The notes under the pieces were generated by a model. The model had not been told where the DNA came from. It was given only the letters and a program-made list of their open reading frames with translations, and did not search any database. Positions 9,611-18,190 of a DNA stretch of 64,000 nt are shown piece after piece (position 1 is the stretch's first letter; each line of letters begins with the position of its first letter). Location: contig CAVTQZ010000001.1 in assembly GCA_963737015.1 (NCBI GenBank), positions 2,356,001 through 2,420,000 of the forward strand, in the 5' to 3' direction. This DNA is from CAVTQZ01 sp963737015 (lineage in GTDB: Bacteria; Actinomycetota; Acidimicrobiia; Acidimicrobiales; UBA8190). Both the position numbers and the translations under genes were made by a program.

Positions 9611-9707
9611 TTGCCACAGCCTTTCTGTCGATCCTCTTCTACCGTGAAGACGACCGAAAGGCTGAAGATTCATCGGCCGCCCGTGTATTGGAGCACAGTG
9701 GCGCGAT

Positions 9708-10931
9708 CTACGGGTGCGGGAGTGCGCCGGCGAGCAACGCGTAGATCTCGATCAGGGCGGCCGCATCGTTCAACTTCGGGACCGCGTGTCTCTGTACCCC
9801 GGACCGCGCCAGTCGGAGTTTCTCCCACAACGCGTCGGCGTAGGAAGCCGCCAATCGCCGGGTTCCGGATTCCCAGGCGAACTCGTCGAGCAGGAAGAGA
9901 TTGCGGAAGAAGACCGCGTTGAAAGCCGCCTCCTGGGCGAGAAGCGTCTGGACATCGAAGCGGCTCAGCGCGGCGCTGGCGGTGGCGAAGGCGTGTCGCC
10001 GGTATTTCTCCTGTCCGGTCGCCCCGAACAGCAGCACTCCTGCTCCGATCATCGTGCCCTGGTTGTAGGACCACACGGTCCGCTCGGCGACGCCGGCCGG
10101 GTCGATGCGGTCGAAGTAGAGGCTGTCGGACCCCAGAAGAGATCCACGCACCCATTCATAGATGCGCATCGACCACCCGAGGGCCTCCTCGTCTCCTGTT
10201 CGGTCGTGGATCAGGGCGGCAAGCTCGCAGACCGGCGCATTCGAGCAGGTGTTCCTCGACATGTTCGAGGCGCCGACCTTCCACCGGATCCCACCGGGAT
10301 TTGTGAAGCTCGGCCCGGTCGACCAACCCGACAAGACGAACTCGAGGATGCGAGCGGCGATTCGCAAGGTTCTCGGGTCGGAATCGAGATCGTGATGAGC
10401 GAGCGCTGCCAGGCCCAGCCAGGCGTTGTCGTCGAAGAAGACGTCTCCGCCGCGACCGAGCGGCGGTACGACCGCTGATTCGAATCCAACGGCACCTTCT
10501 TCGCGGTAGAGGTCGGCTCCAAGGGGGTGATAGGCGGCGAGGCCATCGAGGAACGAGGTGAGCGCAGCGGAGCCGACTCGCTCCGGGGCGACACGAGCCA
10601 GCGTGCATGACGCCGACCATGCATCCGCGAAGGGCCACAGATGCTCGTAGCTGCGCCGCAGAAGGACCCGGCGAGAGCCGAACAGACCCCGTTTGCGGTC
10701 GTAGCGGCTCCTCTTGCGAATGGAGCTGAATATCGCGATCGAACGAGCCAGTGCTCGGTCGTCATCAGCCGGACGAGCATCCTCGGACGATACGGACCGC
10801 AGAGATGCGAAGGTACGACGTGTCACCGGCCACGTTACAGCGCATTCCTGGCGGGCGTGTTCGAACGTCTTACCGAACCCGCCTGTCGAGTCCTCGTTCT
10901 GCCACTGGAACAAGCGCGAGTTCTCAGGCAC
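9708..10931 (-). CDS. Glycoside hydrolase family 76 protein
   Basis: 407 aa, (alpha/alpha)6-barrel fold. The paired catalytic Asp residues of GH76 endo-alpha-1,6-mannanases are visible in GGDVFFDDNAWLGLA, and RTVWSYNQGTMIGAGVLL is the other family signature. No signal peptide is seen, so it probably acts in the cytoplasm, unlike fungal secreted mannanases. It might trim mannan-type glycoconjugates such as actinobacterial lipoglycans (inference). The start is a GTG with no obvious SD, and the true start could be up to 40 codons downstream. Confidence 0.85.
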   Translation of the reverse strand: MPENSRLFQWQNEDSTGGFGKTFEHARQECAVTWPVTRRTFASLRSVSSEDARPADDDRALARSIAIFSSIRKRSRYDRKRGLFGSRRVLLRRSYEHLWPFADAWSASCTLARVAPERVGSAALTSFLDGLAAYHPLGADLYREEGAVGFESAVVPPLGRGGDVFFDDNAWLGLAALAHHDLDSDPRTLRIAARILEFVLSGWSTGPSFTNPGGIRWKVGASNMSRNTCSNAPVCELAALIHDRTGDEEALGWSMRIYEWVRGSLLGSDSLYFDRIDPAGVAERTVWSYNQGTMIGAGVLLFGATGQEKYRRHAFATASAALSRFDVQTLLAQEAAFNAVFFRNLFLLDEFAWESGTRRLAASYADALWEKLRLARSGVQRHAVPKLNDAAALIEIYALLAGALPHP

Positions 10932-10963
10932 GAAACATAGCTGCGGACCCTGACGAGTTCTTC

Positions 10964-11506
10964 TTATCCGTTCGCGCCCGCCATCAGCTCTCGTAACATC
11001 CGCTTCACCGGGGCGAGCAGCGGATCGTCCGGGAAGTACCGGTAATAGACGTCCTCGGCCTCGTGTGGGTCGACGATCCCGCAGGTACCCAAAAGGCCCG
11101 TGAGCTCGTGCCGGTCTTCCCGACCGTGTGCAGCGGCAAAAAGCTTGAGCGCGAGAAGAACCCGCGGGGTCACGGCCACGACCGCAAGTGATCGCCCGAC
11201 ATGCTCACGAAAGTGACCCACCAATGCAGGCACCGAGGTCTCGCCGCTCATGACGTCGGCCAAAGAAGCCAACCAGCTATCCGGGAGTGCACGTTCTCTT
11301 GCAACCCGAGCCGCCTCGAGCAAGACGATGTTCGGCGCAGCGAACCATCGGTCGTGCTCGCAAGCTGAGGTGTGGTTGTCGACGAACACCTCGACCGTCT
11401 CAGTGCCTTGAGCCACGAACGCGGTGACGAGCAGGCCTTGGGTCGTCAAACGGGCTTCGAGGGCATCAAGCGCGGCGAAGAGCGCGAGTTCTTCATCTAG
11501 TTCCAT
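10964..11506 (-). CDS. DUF6036/AbiEii-like nucleotidyltransferase-fold protein
   Basis: 180 aa. The block LLEAARVARERALPDSWLASLAD and the helix TPRVLLALKLFAAAHGREDRHELTGLL resemble DUF6036 or AbiEii-type nucleotidyltransferases, which often act as toxins or substrate-modifying enzymes. The catalytic GS/DxD pattern is not obvious: the strand that should carry it reads TVEVFVDNHTS. It may therefore be inactive or mis-assigned. An in-frame TAG sits directly before the ATG and no SD is seen. No antitoxin gene is adjacent. Confidence 0.5.
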   Translation of the reverse strand: MELDEELALFAALDALEARLTTQGLLVTAFVAQGTETVEVFVDNHTSACEHDRWFAAPNIVLLEAARVARERALPDSWLASLADVMSGETSVPALVGHFREHVGRSLAVVAVTPRVLLALKLFAAAHGREDRHELTGLLGTCGIVDPHEAEDVYYRYFPDDPLLAPVKRMLRELMAGANG

Positions 11507-11635
11507 CTAGTCGTTTCCGACGCGCACAATGTCCCACAAGCTTGGACGTGACGCCACGTTCCCCAAAGAGGCTGAGAAAAGCCGCACAGGGAGTATCGGC
11601 TCGGTGCGGGCGCGAAACAGTTTGCTGCGGCCTTC

Positions 11636-11839
11636 CTATGCCGTTTCGCGGGTTCGGTTCGAAGCATTCGACGTATTCACCGGCAGACAGATCGTTGCAG
11701 CGCCAGGTGGAACCTGTGTCGAGATGGTTACGCAAGTGTCGGCCAGGTGCGATTGACCTTGTTCGAGCACCATCGAAAGTGGAGCACAAACTGTCGCCGC
11801 GAGGGGCAACACAAGAAGTGACAGGGAACGAACACGCAC
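11636..11839 (-). CDS. Small secreted protein, function unknown
   Basis: 67 aa. The ORF is short but has a strong ribosome binding site (GGAGGAGG) eight bases before the GTG at 11839, a plausible signal peptide (VRVRSLSLLVLPLAATVCAP) and a short mature part with two further Cys. It diverges from the membrane-anchored sigma-like gene, whose start is only 54 bases away, so the two share a promoter region. No family is recognised. Confidence 0.5.
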   Translation of the reverse strand: MRVRSLSLLVLPLAATVCAPLSMVLEQGQSHLADTCVTISTQVPPGAATICLPVNTSNASNRTRETA

Positions 11840-11893
11840 TATTTCAACCTCCTCCGGGTCGCGGGCGAACTTCCCGCGCATCTAAGGCACGCG

Positions 11894-12829
11894 GTGGAGA
11901 GGGGCCATATTTCAGAACTTTTCAAAAATCGCCTGGAGCAGGCATGGCCGGTCGTGCTCCCGAGGGTCACGGCGCTCCTGCGGAGGATGGGCGCGGATCC
12001 CGAAACCGCTGTCGACGTCGCCCAAGAGACCGCGCTCAGCGCCATGCGTCATGAGGTCCCGTTCACCGACGCTCAAGACCTGCTCGGGTGGGCGCTCGTC
12101 GTCGCGAAACACAACTACCTGGGGGTCTTGAGGCGCCGCCGGGCGGTGCCTCTGGAGTCACCGCCCGAACGACGAGCCCGGGATGACGTCGAAAGCATCG
12201 TCGTCCAAAGAGATGCCGTCGCCCGCGTCGGTCAGGCGCTGTCGGATCTAAGCGAACGAGACCGCGCGCTGATCCGCTCGATCGCAAGGGGTGACGTGCT
12301 TCCGAAGGACCCCCTGGAGTCCCGGCGGGAGGCCGTTCGGCGCTTTCGTGCGAGAGCGCGCCTACTGGCAAAGGTCGAAGGATTCCTGGCCGGTCTGGCT
12401 TGGCTAGTTTCGCGGCTGCGGTCCCGCCCTGTCTTGTCGGTGGGCGCCGGTACCGCGGTACTGGCTGCAGCGCTCGGCGTCACCGTGACCGGGCTCGTGA
12501 GCACCGACCCGGCGCAAAGCTCGCCGAGTCTTCCCTCGCCGATGCCGGTAAGGGACTCTTCGCCGTCAAAACCAGTTCTCTCTCCCACCTGGGGTCCCGC
12601 ACCGACCAGGCCCGTCTCGGACGACGACAACGGAGCGCCGAAGAACACTGTCATCACTTCCGAGCCGAAGATGATCGCGACGATGAATCCTCCGCTACCG
12701 GTGGTTCAACCGTCGATAACGGCTTGGCAGTCCCGACCGCCTCAACCATTGGTTTGTCAGTCCTACGAAGACGTCGCACCGAGTTGTGTGACCGATCCGC
12801 TTCCGCGCATTTCACTTCCTTCAAGGTGA
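11894..12829 (+). CDS. ECF-type sigma factor-like protein with C-terminal membrane segment
   Basis: 311 aa. Residues ~5-90 resemble sigma-70 region 2 (GADPETAVDVAQETALSAMRH, then DLLGWALVVAKHNYLGVLRRRR). Residues ~115-165 are region-4-like (ALSDLSERDRALIRSIARGD). Residues ~185-205 form a membrane helix (VLSVGAGTAVLAAALGVTVTG), followed by a ~100-residue Pro/Ser-rich tail with two Cys. The tail should face outside if the sigma domains are cytoplasmic. A sigma domain tethered by its own C-terminal helix suggests release by proteolysis or a non-transcriptional role. Region 4 is weak, so DNA binding is uncertain. No separate anti-sigma gene is adjacent. The GTG start lacks a clear SD. Confidence 0.65.
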   Translation: MERGHISELFKNRLEQAWPVVLPRVTALLRRMGADPETAVDVAQETALSAMRHEVPFTDAQDLLGWALVVAKHNYLGVLRRRRAVPLESPPERRARDDVESIVVQRDAVARVGQALSDLSERDRALIRSIARGDVLPKDPLESRREAVRRFRARARLLAKVEGFLAGLAWLVSRLRSRPVLSVGAGTAVLAAALGVTVTGLVSTDPAQSSPSLPSPMPVRDSSPSKPVLSPTWGPAPTRPVSDDDNGAPKNTVITSEPKMIATMNPPLPVVQPSITAWQSRPPQPLVCQSYEDVAPSCVTDPLPRISLPSR

Positions 12830-13018
12830 CGTCTCGCTAGGCGGGATCACATTTCATTGGTGTGCCCGACGGACGAACATTTCACCTTTTGGAAGGCTTC
12901 TTCTGAAATATGCACGGGGCAGGCGCGTGAATTAACCGTCCGAGCCACGACTGGAATGCAGCACCGTTTCGCACTGTGGTCCGGCAACGAAAGCGGCTCC
13001 CTCCGAGAGGACGCATAT

Positions 13019-13342
13019 ATGGACAATGAACTGCGCCGTCTTCTGCCCCGCCAATTGGCCGACTGGCGAGGTCGGTACATGATCGAAGGTGACCCCGAAA
13101 AGCGCTGGCGCGACTGCCGAGTCATCGATATTTCATCGGCGGGAGCCGGCCTCGAGCTGCTCGACGCAACCCCGGAGGAAACGGAGGGCAAGAGGATCAT
13201 CTTGGCCGTTCAACTCCGGGCGGAGGTCAAGCACACTCGAACTGCGGACGACAAGGTCCGAGTCGGAATGCAGTTCGTAGAACTCTCCGAGGTCGAGCGA
13301 CGGTATCTAGCCTCGTTGGCGGAACTGGATGCTCGATGGTGA
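13019..13342 (+). CDS. PilZ domain protein
   Basis: 107 aa, essentially a lone PilZ domain that may bind cyclic di-GMP. The N-terminal segment RLLPRQLADWRGRYMIEG holds Arg residues, but the canonical RxxxR switch is not exact. The D/NxSxxG motif is seen as VIDISSAGAGLELLD, and VRVGMQFVELSEVERRYLASL closes the fold. The ATG at 13019 has GAGAGGA upstream. Ligand binding would need checking because of the imperfect Arg motif. Confidence 0.8.
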   Translation: MDNELRRLLPRQLADWRGRYMIEGDPEKRWRDCRVIDISSAGAGLELLDATPEETEGKRIILAVQLRAEVKHTRTADDKVRVGMQFVELSEVERRYLASLAELDARW

Positions 13343-13410
13343 GTTCTCGGGCTCATTGGTGAGTTCGTGGTTCGCGCAAGCACTTTGTCCTCTGGCGTGG
13401 GGTGACGACT

Positions 13411-13986
13411 CTACGAATTGGGTTCCCGCTGAGTGACAAACATTGCGTAAATCCCACTGAGGAAAGCAAATATTGCGGCGAGGAACCCGAGAGCCGCGCC
13501 CCAGTCGGCATCGAGCGAAGGTCCAGGATCGATGGAGGGATGGGCGAAAACCTCCAAGCACGTCGCAAACAACAAGAGCACCTCGAAGATGAGCAGCATC
13601 CCTGCAAGCGCCTTACGGGGGGCGAGCACTGCGATTTCGGCGCCGATTGCAACGAGCAGTGCGAGGGCCAGGATGACGAAGCCCCAGCGTCGACTGCCTG
13701 GGCCCCATCCCAGGTTCAGCCAATTGGACAACGGACTCAACGCGACCGTCTCTGAACTGCTGTACCAGGGGAGGGCCATACTGGTTGCCAACAGTGCCGC
13801 TGAGGTGAGCAAGAACCGGAATGGAACACGGGAGGAGTAAAGAGCCGACCGGCTCGTACCCGGTGGCTCGGCCAACCAGATTGGATCGTTGAAGAGGTCG
13901 AAGGACCGTCTCCTCACGCCATCAGCCTCGCCTACCAACCACAGACCTTGCCCGCGGGTGTTGCGGTCTACGATGTCCTGACACAT
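13411..13986 (-). CDS. Four-helix membrane protein, paralogue of the 14361 gene
   Basis: 191 aa with four hydrophobic segments (about 60-80, 100-122, 126-147 and 165-185). Conserved features are FDLFNDPIW near the N-terminus, SMALPWYSSSET after helix 1, WLNLGWGPGSRRWG before helix 2 and SIDPGPSLDADWGAALG before helix 4. The same motifs in the same order occur in the protein encoded at 14361-14942 on the other strand. It lies just outside the proposed island, next to the tRNA remnant. No function is recognised. Confidence 0.7.
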   Translation of the reverse strand: MCQDIVDRNTRGQGLWLVGEADGVRRRSFDLFNDPIWLAEPPGTSRSALYSSRVPFRFLLTSAALLATSMALPWYSSSETVALSPLSNWLNLGWGPGSRRWGFVILALALLVAIGAEIAVLAPRKALAGMLLIFEVLLLFATCLEVFAHPSIDPGPSLDADWGAALGFLAAIFAFLSGIYAMFVTQREPNS

Positions 13987-14052
13987 TGTCTCCGAAGTCT
14001 CACGACCAAACTCTTATAACGGCGGTCCCCGAAATGGGGTCAAGGCCACGGT

Positions 14053-14095
14053 GCGTCCCTGGGAGGATTCGAACCTCCGACGCACGGTTTAGGAA
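14053..14095 (-). repeat. tRNA-Arg(CCT) 3'-end remnant, probable attL
   Basis: Bases 14061-14095 are identical (35 of 35) to 32209-32243 inside the intact tRNA-Arg. Including flanks, 14053-14095 matches 32201-32243 at 41 of 43 positions. The fragment covers the acceptor 3' strand, T-arm, variable loop and part of the anticodon arm. Beyond 14095 the tRNA homology stops, so it cannot fold as a tRNA. Same orientation plus location at the 3' half is the usual signature of integration into a tRNA gene. Confidence 0.8.
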
Positions 14096-14360
14096 TGAGC
14101 CCTAGCCCTTTCTACGCTTCGCCACCGCTCGTCAACATGTGCCATGACCTGCGACGTTGATCCCAGCGTTTGTCACCCTTACCCAGCATTTGCCAGCGAT
14201 TGTTGCCAGAAATGTTGCCCGAGTTTCGAGCCCGCGCCACCCAGGAGGACGTCGGCCGAGGGCGCCCTCGGATGGCCCCTCGCCCACTCAGCCACTACCG
14301 GTGCACAGAATCGATTCCGGTCGGGTCAAACTGGGTCCGCTGCGGCGAGGGACAATCGGG

Positions 14361-14942
14361 GTGGCTCCATTTCGGGACGGTCGACGCAAGCGCGTCCTGT
14401 CGTTAGTAGGTGGCAGAATTCCAGCCGTGGGCAGGCGGCCTTTCGACCTGTTGGGTGATCCGCAGTGGTCGGCGGAGCTTCCTGTCGATCACCCGTGCAC
14501 CCTTTCTCCCCGCCAGTTGCTCGTTGCATCGTTGGCGTCTGTGGTCTTGCTGATGGCAAGCATGGCGCTGCCTTGGTTCAAAAGCAGCGAGACCCCCTCC
14601 TGGACTCCGTTCTCCCATTGGCTCGATCTTGGTTGGTCGCCAGGGACGCGGAACTGGGGCCTGCTCGTCTTGGCACTAAGCGCTGCTGTTGCCATAGCCA
14701 TCGGAGTCGTCATCCCCTCAATACGTAAATCTCGGATGATTCTGCTCCTTTGCGTGGCAACTGCGCTCGTGGTCACGACGCTCCTGGAGAGCACCTCTGA
14801 CCTCTCCGTCGATCCTGGCCCTAATCTCAGCGCCTACTACGGTGCATGGATCGGCGATACAGCGGCAGTCCTTGCCTGGATCTGCATCGCGATTGCCACA
14901 CATCGCTTATCACGGCCTCTTCTCAAGCGTCGACAGCAGTGA
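14361..14942 (+). CDS. Four-helix membrane protein, paralogue of the 13411 gene
   Basis: 193 aa; shares FDLLGDPQW, SMALPWFKSSET, WLDLGWSPGTRNWG and SVDPGPNLSAYYGAWIG with the 13411-13986 product, with helices in the same places. The GTG at 14361 is chosen because it follows GAGGG by nine bases and gives an N-terminus that aligns with the paralogue (DGRRKRVLSLVG against DRNTRGQGLWLVG). Longer upstream frames run into the tRNA remnant. It is the first gene inside the proposed island. Function unknown. Confidence 0.65.
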   Translation: MAPFRDGRRKRVLSLVGGRIPAVGRRPFDLLGDPQWSAELPVDHPCTLSPRQLLVASLASVVLLMASMALPWFKSSETPSWTPFSHWLDLGWSPGTRNWGLLVLALSAAVAIAIGVVIPSIRKSRMILLLCVATALVVTTLLESTSDLSVDPGPNLSAYYGAWIGDTAAVLAWICIAIATHRLSRPLLKRRQQ

Positions 14943-15358
14943 CCCGGGCAGGAAGTGCGAAGGCTCTGCGAATCATCGGCGAGTGGCGCACTTGAGTCGA
15001 CCTGGTCGAATCGCAGACTCACTTTTCGGTACACAGATTTAAGACAATGCGGCACGCGAGATCCGTCGTTCGGTGTGGATCGCCGGGTCTCCTGCGGACC
15101 CAATCCGAAAGTTCCAGATGGATCAATCTGTCGAGCACTCGAAAGAAGCCTTTGACGGGCGGGGCGGACCATCCATGAGCGTCGGTAGGCCTGTGCGTGG
15201 GCCAGTCCGGATCCTGGCCTGCTTGTAGCCCGCGTTAAAGGATCGCCATCAAGGTGGCGACGGTGTACCGTTGTCCATCCGTTGAGACCTGTGGCGGGGC
15301 ACCGCACCGGCACCGGACTCCTGGCATCGGGCGGCGTGAGCTGCCCCGGGGGTCGGCC
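14943..15358. other. Intergenic stretch, nothing recognised
   Basis: 416 bases between the membrane protein and the FMO-like gene. Long open frames here are antisense shadows with no start signal or protein-like composition. I see no terminator or repeat. Confidence 0.5.
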
Positions 15359-16849
15359 ATGTCCGAATCCTTGATGGCCAACACCGGTCAATACGACCTG
15401 TGCATCGTCGGTGCCGGCTATGCCGGTCTGAATGCCGCTTTCGTGGCGAGTCAGTACCTGCCGGCCACGGCACGCTTGCTCGTATTGGACAAGCACCAGC
15501 AGGTCGGCGGAATGTGGAACGACGCCTACCCGTATGTGCGCCTCCACCAGCCGTATCGGATGTTCACCGCTGGGAACATCCCTTGGACGCTGGGGCGGGA
15601 GCGGTCCTATCTGGCGACGCGCGATGAAGTGGCAGCCCACCTACGCCACTGCTTTGATGTCATCTCGAAGCGGTTCGATGTGGATGCTCGGTGGGGCTGG
15701 GAGTACCTCGACCAAATCGAGGACGCAAACTCCGTCATGGTGACGGCGCGCGGTCCCGACGGCGAGGTCCGCACCTTCAGGGTCGAACGGTTCATCGACG
15801 CGAGGGGCTTCGATGTGGAGTCCAACGACCCGCTTCCTCTCGCAAGCCGACACGTCCACTCGATCGCTCCGAACGAACTCGAGGACTCTGGCCTCCTGAA
15901 CGACGCTCACACCGATCCGGTGTGGGTCATCGGTAGCGGCAAGACCGCCATGGACACCATCGTCGCCTTGGTGCAGGTCAACCCGGCGCGCAGACTCGGC
16001 ATGGTCACCGGCACGGGCACCTACTTCTTCAACCGTGATCTCGTCACTCCCACAGGCCTCAAGCGTTGGACCGGTGGTGTGCGCTACAGCTCGATCTTCG
16101 CAGGCGTCGCCAAGCGGTTTGACGGCACCAACGCCGCAGAGGTCAGCGAGTGGTGCCGGGCGTGGTGCGGCACCTCACCCTTGGGGGATCCGCCGCCTAC
16201 CCACCTTCTGTTCGCATTCCTGTCCGAGGAGGAGACCACGACGGTCGCCAGCAGTCTGAGCGAGGTCATCCGTGACCATCTGGTCGACGTCATCGATGAC
16301 GCTTCAGGCCCGGTCATGCTCTTGCGAACGGGTGCCCGGCACCCGACCCCATCCGGCACCTGGGTCATCAATTGCACCGGCCACCTCAAACCTCGGGATC
16401 AGGAGTACGTCCCCTACGTGTCACATTCAGGCAAGGCGATGTCAATCAACTCGACATCGACGGCGTTCGGCAACGCCGCGATATCTGCATACTTCCTGTC
16501 GCACTTGTTCTTCTTGGACAAGCTCGTCGACGCTCCCCTCTACGAGTTGGACATGAACGGTCTTGGCCGCAACGCTCCTGAAGCGTTTCTGGCCGTCTGG
16601 TCAACGCTCATCCAGTACAACCTAAGCATCGTGTTGGAACGCGTACCGATACGTGTCTTCCAGAACTTCAAGCTCGACTTCGACCAGTGGTATCCACTGC
16701 CCCGCCAGATCCCAGGCCTGCTCCGGCTCATGCGCACCCACAAACGCGATCGTCCGCACCACCGGCACGCCCTCGACACTTTCAGTCAACACGCCAACGT
16801 ACGCTGCGGGCCGCTTTCCACACCGGTTCCGTCCCGTGCTGACAGGTAA
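15359..16849 (+). CDS. FMO-like FAD/NAD(P)-binding oxidoreductase
   Basis: 496 aa. An N-terminal FAD Rossmann motif (YDLCIVGAGYAGLNAAF) is followed by GGMWNDAYPYVRLHQPY, typical of flavoprotein monooxygenases. A second dinucleotide motif (DPVWVIGSGKTAMDTIVAL) would bind NADPH. The exact Baeyer-Villiger fingerprint (FxGxxxHxxxW) is not seen, so the reaction is uncertain; N- or C-oxidation of a lipophilic substrate is likely. The ATG at 15359 is preferred, with 15377 as the alternative. It sits alone inside the proposed island. Confidence 0.78.
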   Translation: MSESLMANTGQYDLCIVGAGYAGLNAAFVASQYLPATARLLVLDKHQQVGGMWNDAYPYVRLHQPYRMFTAGNIPWTLGRERSYLATRDEVAAHLRHCFDVISKRFDVDARWGWEYLDQIEDANSVMVTARGPDGEVRTFRVERFIDARGFDVESNDPLPLASRHVHSIAPNELEDSGLLNDAHTDPVWVIGSGKTAMDTIVALVQVNPARRLGMVTGTGTYFFNRDLVTPTGLKRWTGGVRYSSIFAGVAKRFDGTNAAEVSEWCRAWCGTSPLGDPPPTHLLFAFLSEEETTTVASSLSEVIRDHLVDVIDDASGPVMLLRTGARHPTPSGTWVINCTGHLKPRDQEYVPYVSHSGKAMSINSTSTAFGNAAISAYFLSHLFFLDKLVDAPLYELDMNGLGRNAPEAFLAVWSTLIQYNLSIVLERVPIRVFQNFKLDFDQWYPLPRQIPGLLRLMRTHKRDRPHHRHALDTFSQHANVRCGPLSTPVPSRADR

Positions 16850-17338
16850 TGACGCGCCTGGGTCACTAGCTACAGAAACGAGTCCCTAACCGAGGAGCGC
16901 GGAACGATCACTCCTCTGAATATGCTCACCCCCTCGGAGACGACGCGGAAATCCGGATGCGGTGTGCATTGGGTCACATCCACCATCACCACGAGTATCC
17001 GGCGCGCCAGGTCTGGATGATCTGCGCTGATTTCGTACCTCCCAAGCGCCTCTCCTCCGCGCGCCCGATTCGGCGATATCGCATCGGCAATCGTGAGATC
17101 TCCCGAACAGAGTGTCGTACAGAACGCTCGCCCTCGTGTGCACCCAGTGCCGGCGATGTGGGCTACTTCGAGGCGAGGATGCCGCAGCACGTTCTGGGGC
17201 ACGTGTACGGCAGGCCGCGCCAGTTACTTCACAGCAGGCGTACCCCTCGATGGGTACTCACGGAACTAGCGATGCGCCCTTTGGAGTTAAGCCGGCTTGG
17301 TGGACACCTCGTTCTGTCTGAGGCCAAAGGAAGGAATG
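16850..17338. other. Non-coding stretch containing dispersed repeat copy A
   Basis: 489 bases. The only notable content is the repeat at 17066-17213. A minus-strand frame ending at 16870 has a protein-like C-terminal half (DLARRILVVMVDVTQ, then VVSEGVSIFRGVIVPRSS) with no SD or recognisable N-terminus. It may be the tail of a dead gene. Confidence 0.45.
17066..17213. repeat. Dispersed island repeat, copy A
   Basis: About 148 bp that aligns with 23769-23918 at roughly 85 percent by eye. The shared core is GTCGTACAGAACGCTC and CACCCAGTGCCGGCGAT. A shorter, weaker copy is at 19741-19850. It is not seen outside the proposed island. The minus strand has open frames in two registers through it, so it could be decayed coding sequence or a mobile repeat. 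Confidence 0.7.
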
Positions 17339-17884
17339 TCATTGCCGGTGAACGGACACGGCATAGCGAGCTTCATCGTAAAAGGGTAGGCAGTCCCAAG
17401 TGGCCCAACGCTTCGTGAGAGTCAGGCCGGCGTCCGCGCAGGCTTGGTCGTAATCGTCGAGGCCATAACCCCCACCCAGCTGGAACCCTGCCACCAGCGA
17501 TCCCCCTACGACCACGTGAGCGGCACATGCCAAGACAAGTGCCCTGCGCTTGGCCACTGGGCAGAAGAGTGGGACGTTCCCGGCCATCACCACCACGTCG
17601 AAGTGGCGGTTGAGCGCGAGCGACGCCAAATCGGCCTGGATCCAAACCTGCTGAGGGGCGCGACGCTTGGCTTCGGCGATCATCGAGGCATCTATGTCGA
17701 CCCCAACAACTTCGATTCCTTGATGAACCAGCTCTAGGGCTACGCGTCCGGTACCACACCCTGCATCGAGCACCGAGGCAGGGTTCAGGGTCCGGACCAG
17801 CGTTGCCTCGCCATGTACATCCATGCCTTGCTCGGCTAGAGAGTCGAACCTTGCCTGGTACGCCTTGCCGTCGAGGTTGGACAC
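17339..17884 (-). CDS. Class I SAM-dependent methyltransferase
   Basis: 181 aa. Motif I is VLDAGCGTGRVALELVHQG, the acidic residue ending strand 2 is in VVGVDIDASMIAEAK, and post-motif FDVVVMAGNVPLFCP is typical of a Methyltransf_25 clade common in Actinobacteria, whose N-terminus reads like the one here (LDGKAYQARFDSLAEQGMDVHGEA). The GTG at 17884 is selected from that homology because no good SD is visible. The substrate is unknown. Confidence 0.82.
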   Translation of the reverse strand: MSNLDGKAYQARFDSLAEQGMDVHGEATLVRTLNPASVLDAGCGTGRVALELVHQGIEVVGVDIDASMIAEAKRRAPQQVWIQADLASLALNRHFDVVVMAGNVPLFCPVAKRRALVLACAAHVVVGGSLVAGFQLGGGYGLDDYDQACADAGLTLTKRWATWDCLPFYDEARYAVSVHRQ

Positions 17885-17934
17885 GGAGACTATTGAAACA
17901 GGGTTTCGAGAGTGAGAGTTCGCTATGTGCGTTC

Positions 17935-18153
17935 CTATGTACGTGCAAGTGGAATGACATGAACGGCGTTTGGAGATATGCCCAGAGGCGCGACCCAAAG
18001 GGCCGTCTGGGATACCTCAAGCTCGTCCCCCGGATGCGGCGTGGCGCTCGATTCCACCGACGCGAGGGTTTTCGAATGGAGTGGCTCAACGCGGCGTAAC
18101 GTGTAGCAAAGGACGAAGTCCTCGATCTGGCTGTAGTCCTTTCGGTTCGGCAT
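17935..18153 (-). CDS. Possible small hypothetical protein
   Basis: A 72-aa frame (MPNRKDYSQIEDFVLCYTLRR onward) whose first half has G/C-rich third codon positions like real genes of this genome. No clear SD, and the frame stays open and protein-like upstream of the ATG, so it may be a piece of a decayed gene. No family recognised. It diverges from the 18191 ORF. Confidence 0.3.
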   Translation of the reverse strand: MPNRKDYSQIEDFVLCYTLRRVEPLHSKTLASVESSATPHPGDELEVSQTALWVAPLGISPNAVHVIPLART

Positions 18154-18190
18154 CCGCTCGAAGTGGGGCGCGCCGAGCGAGGAGAGAGCT

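Noticed and set aside
10964..11839. Toxin-antitoxin pair made of the DUF6036-like protein and the 67-aa ORF
   Set aside because: The small ORF has a signal peptide and its own divergent partner; it is not spaced like an antitoxin, and the nucleotidyltransferase catalytic motif is unclear.
14051..14130. A second complete tRNA at the left repeat
   Set aside because: Past 14095 there is no matching anticodon stem, D-arm or 5' acceptor strand, so it cannot fold as a tRNA; only the 3' portion is present.
14837..15640. Long minus-strand ORF of 267 codons over the FMO-like gene 5' end
   Set aside because: It overlaps two real plus-strand genes, has no SD and shows Arg/Pro-rich shadow composition.
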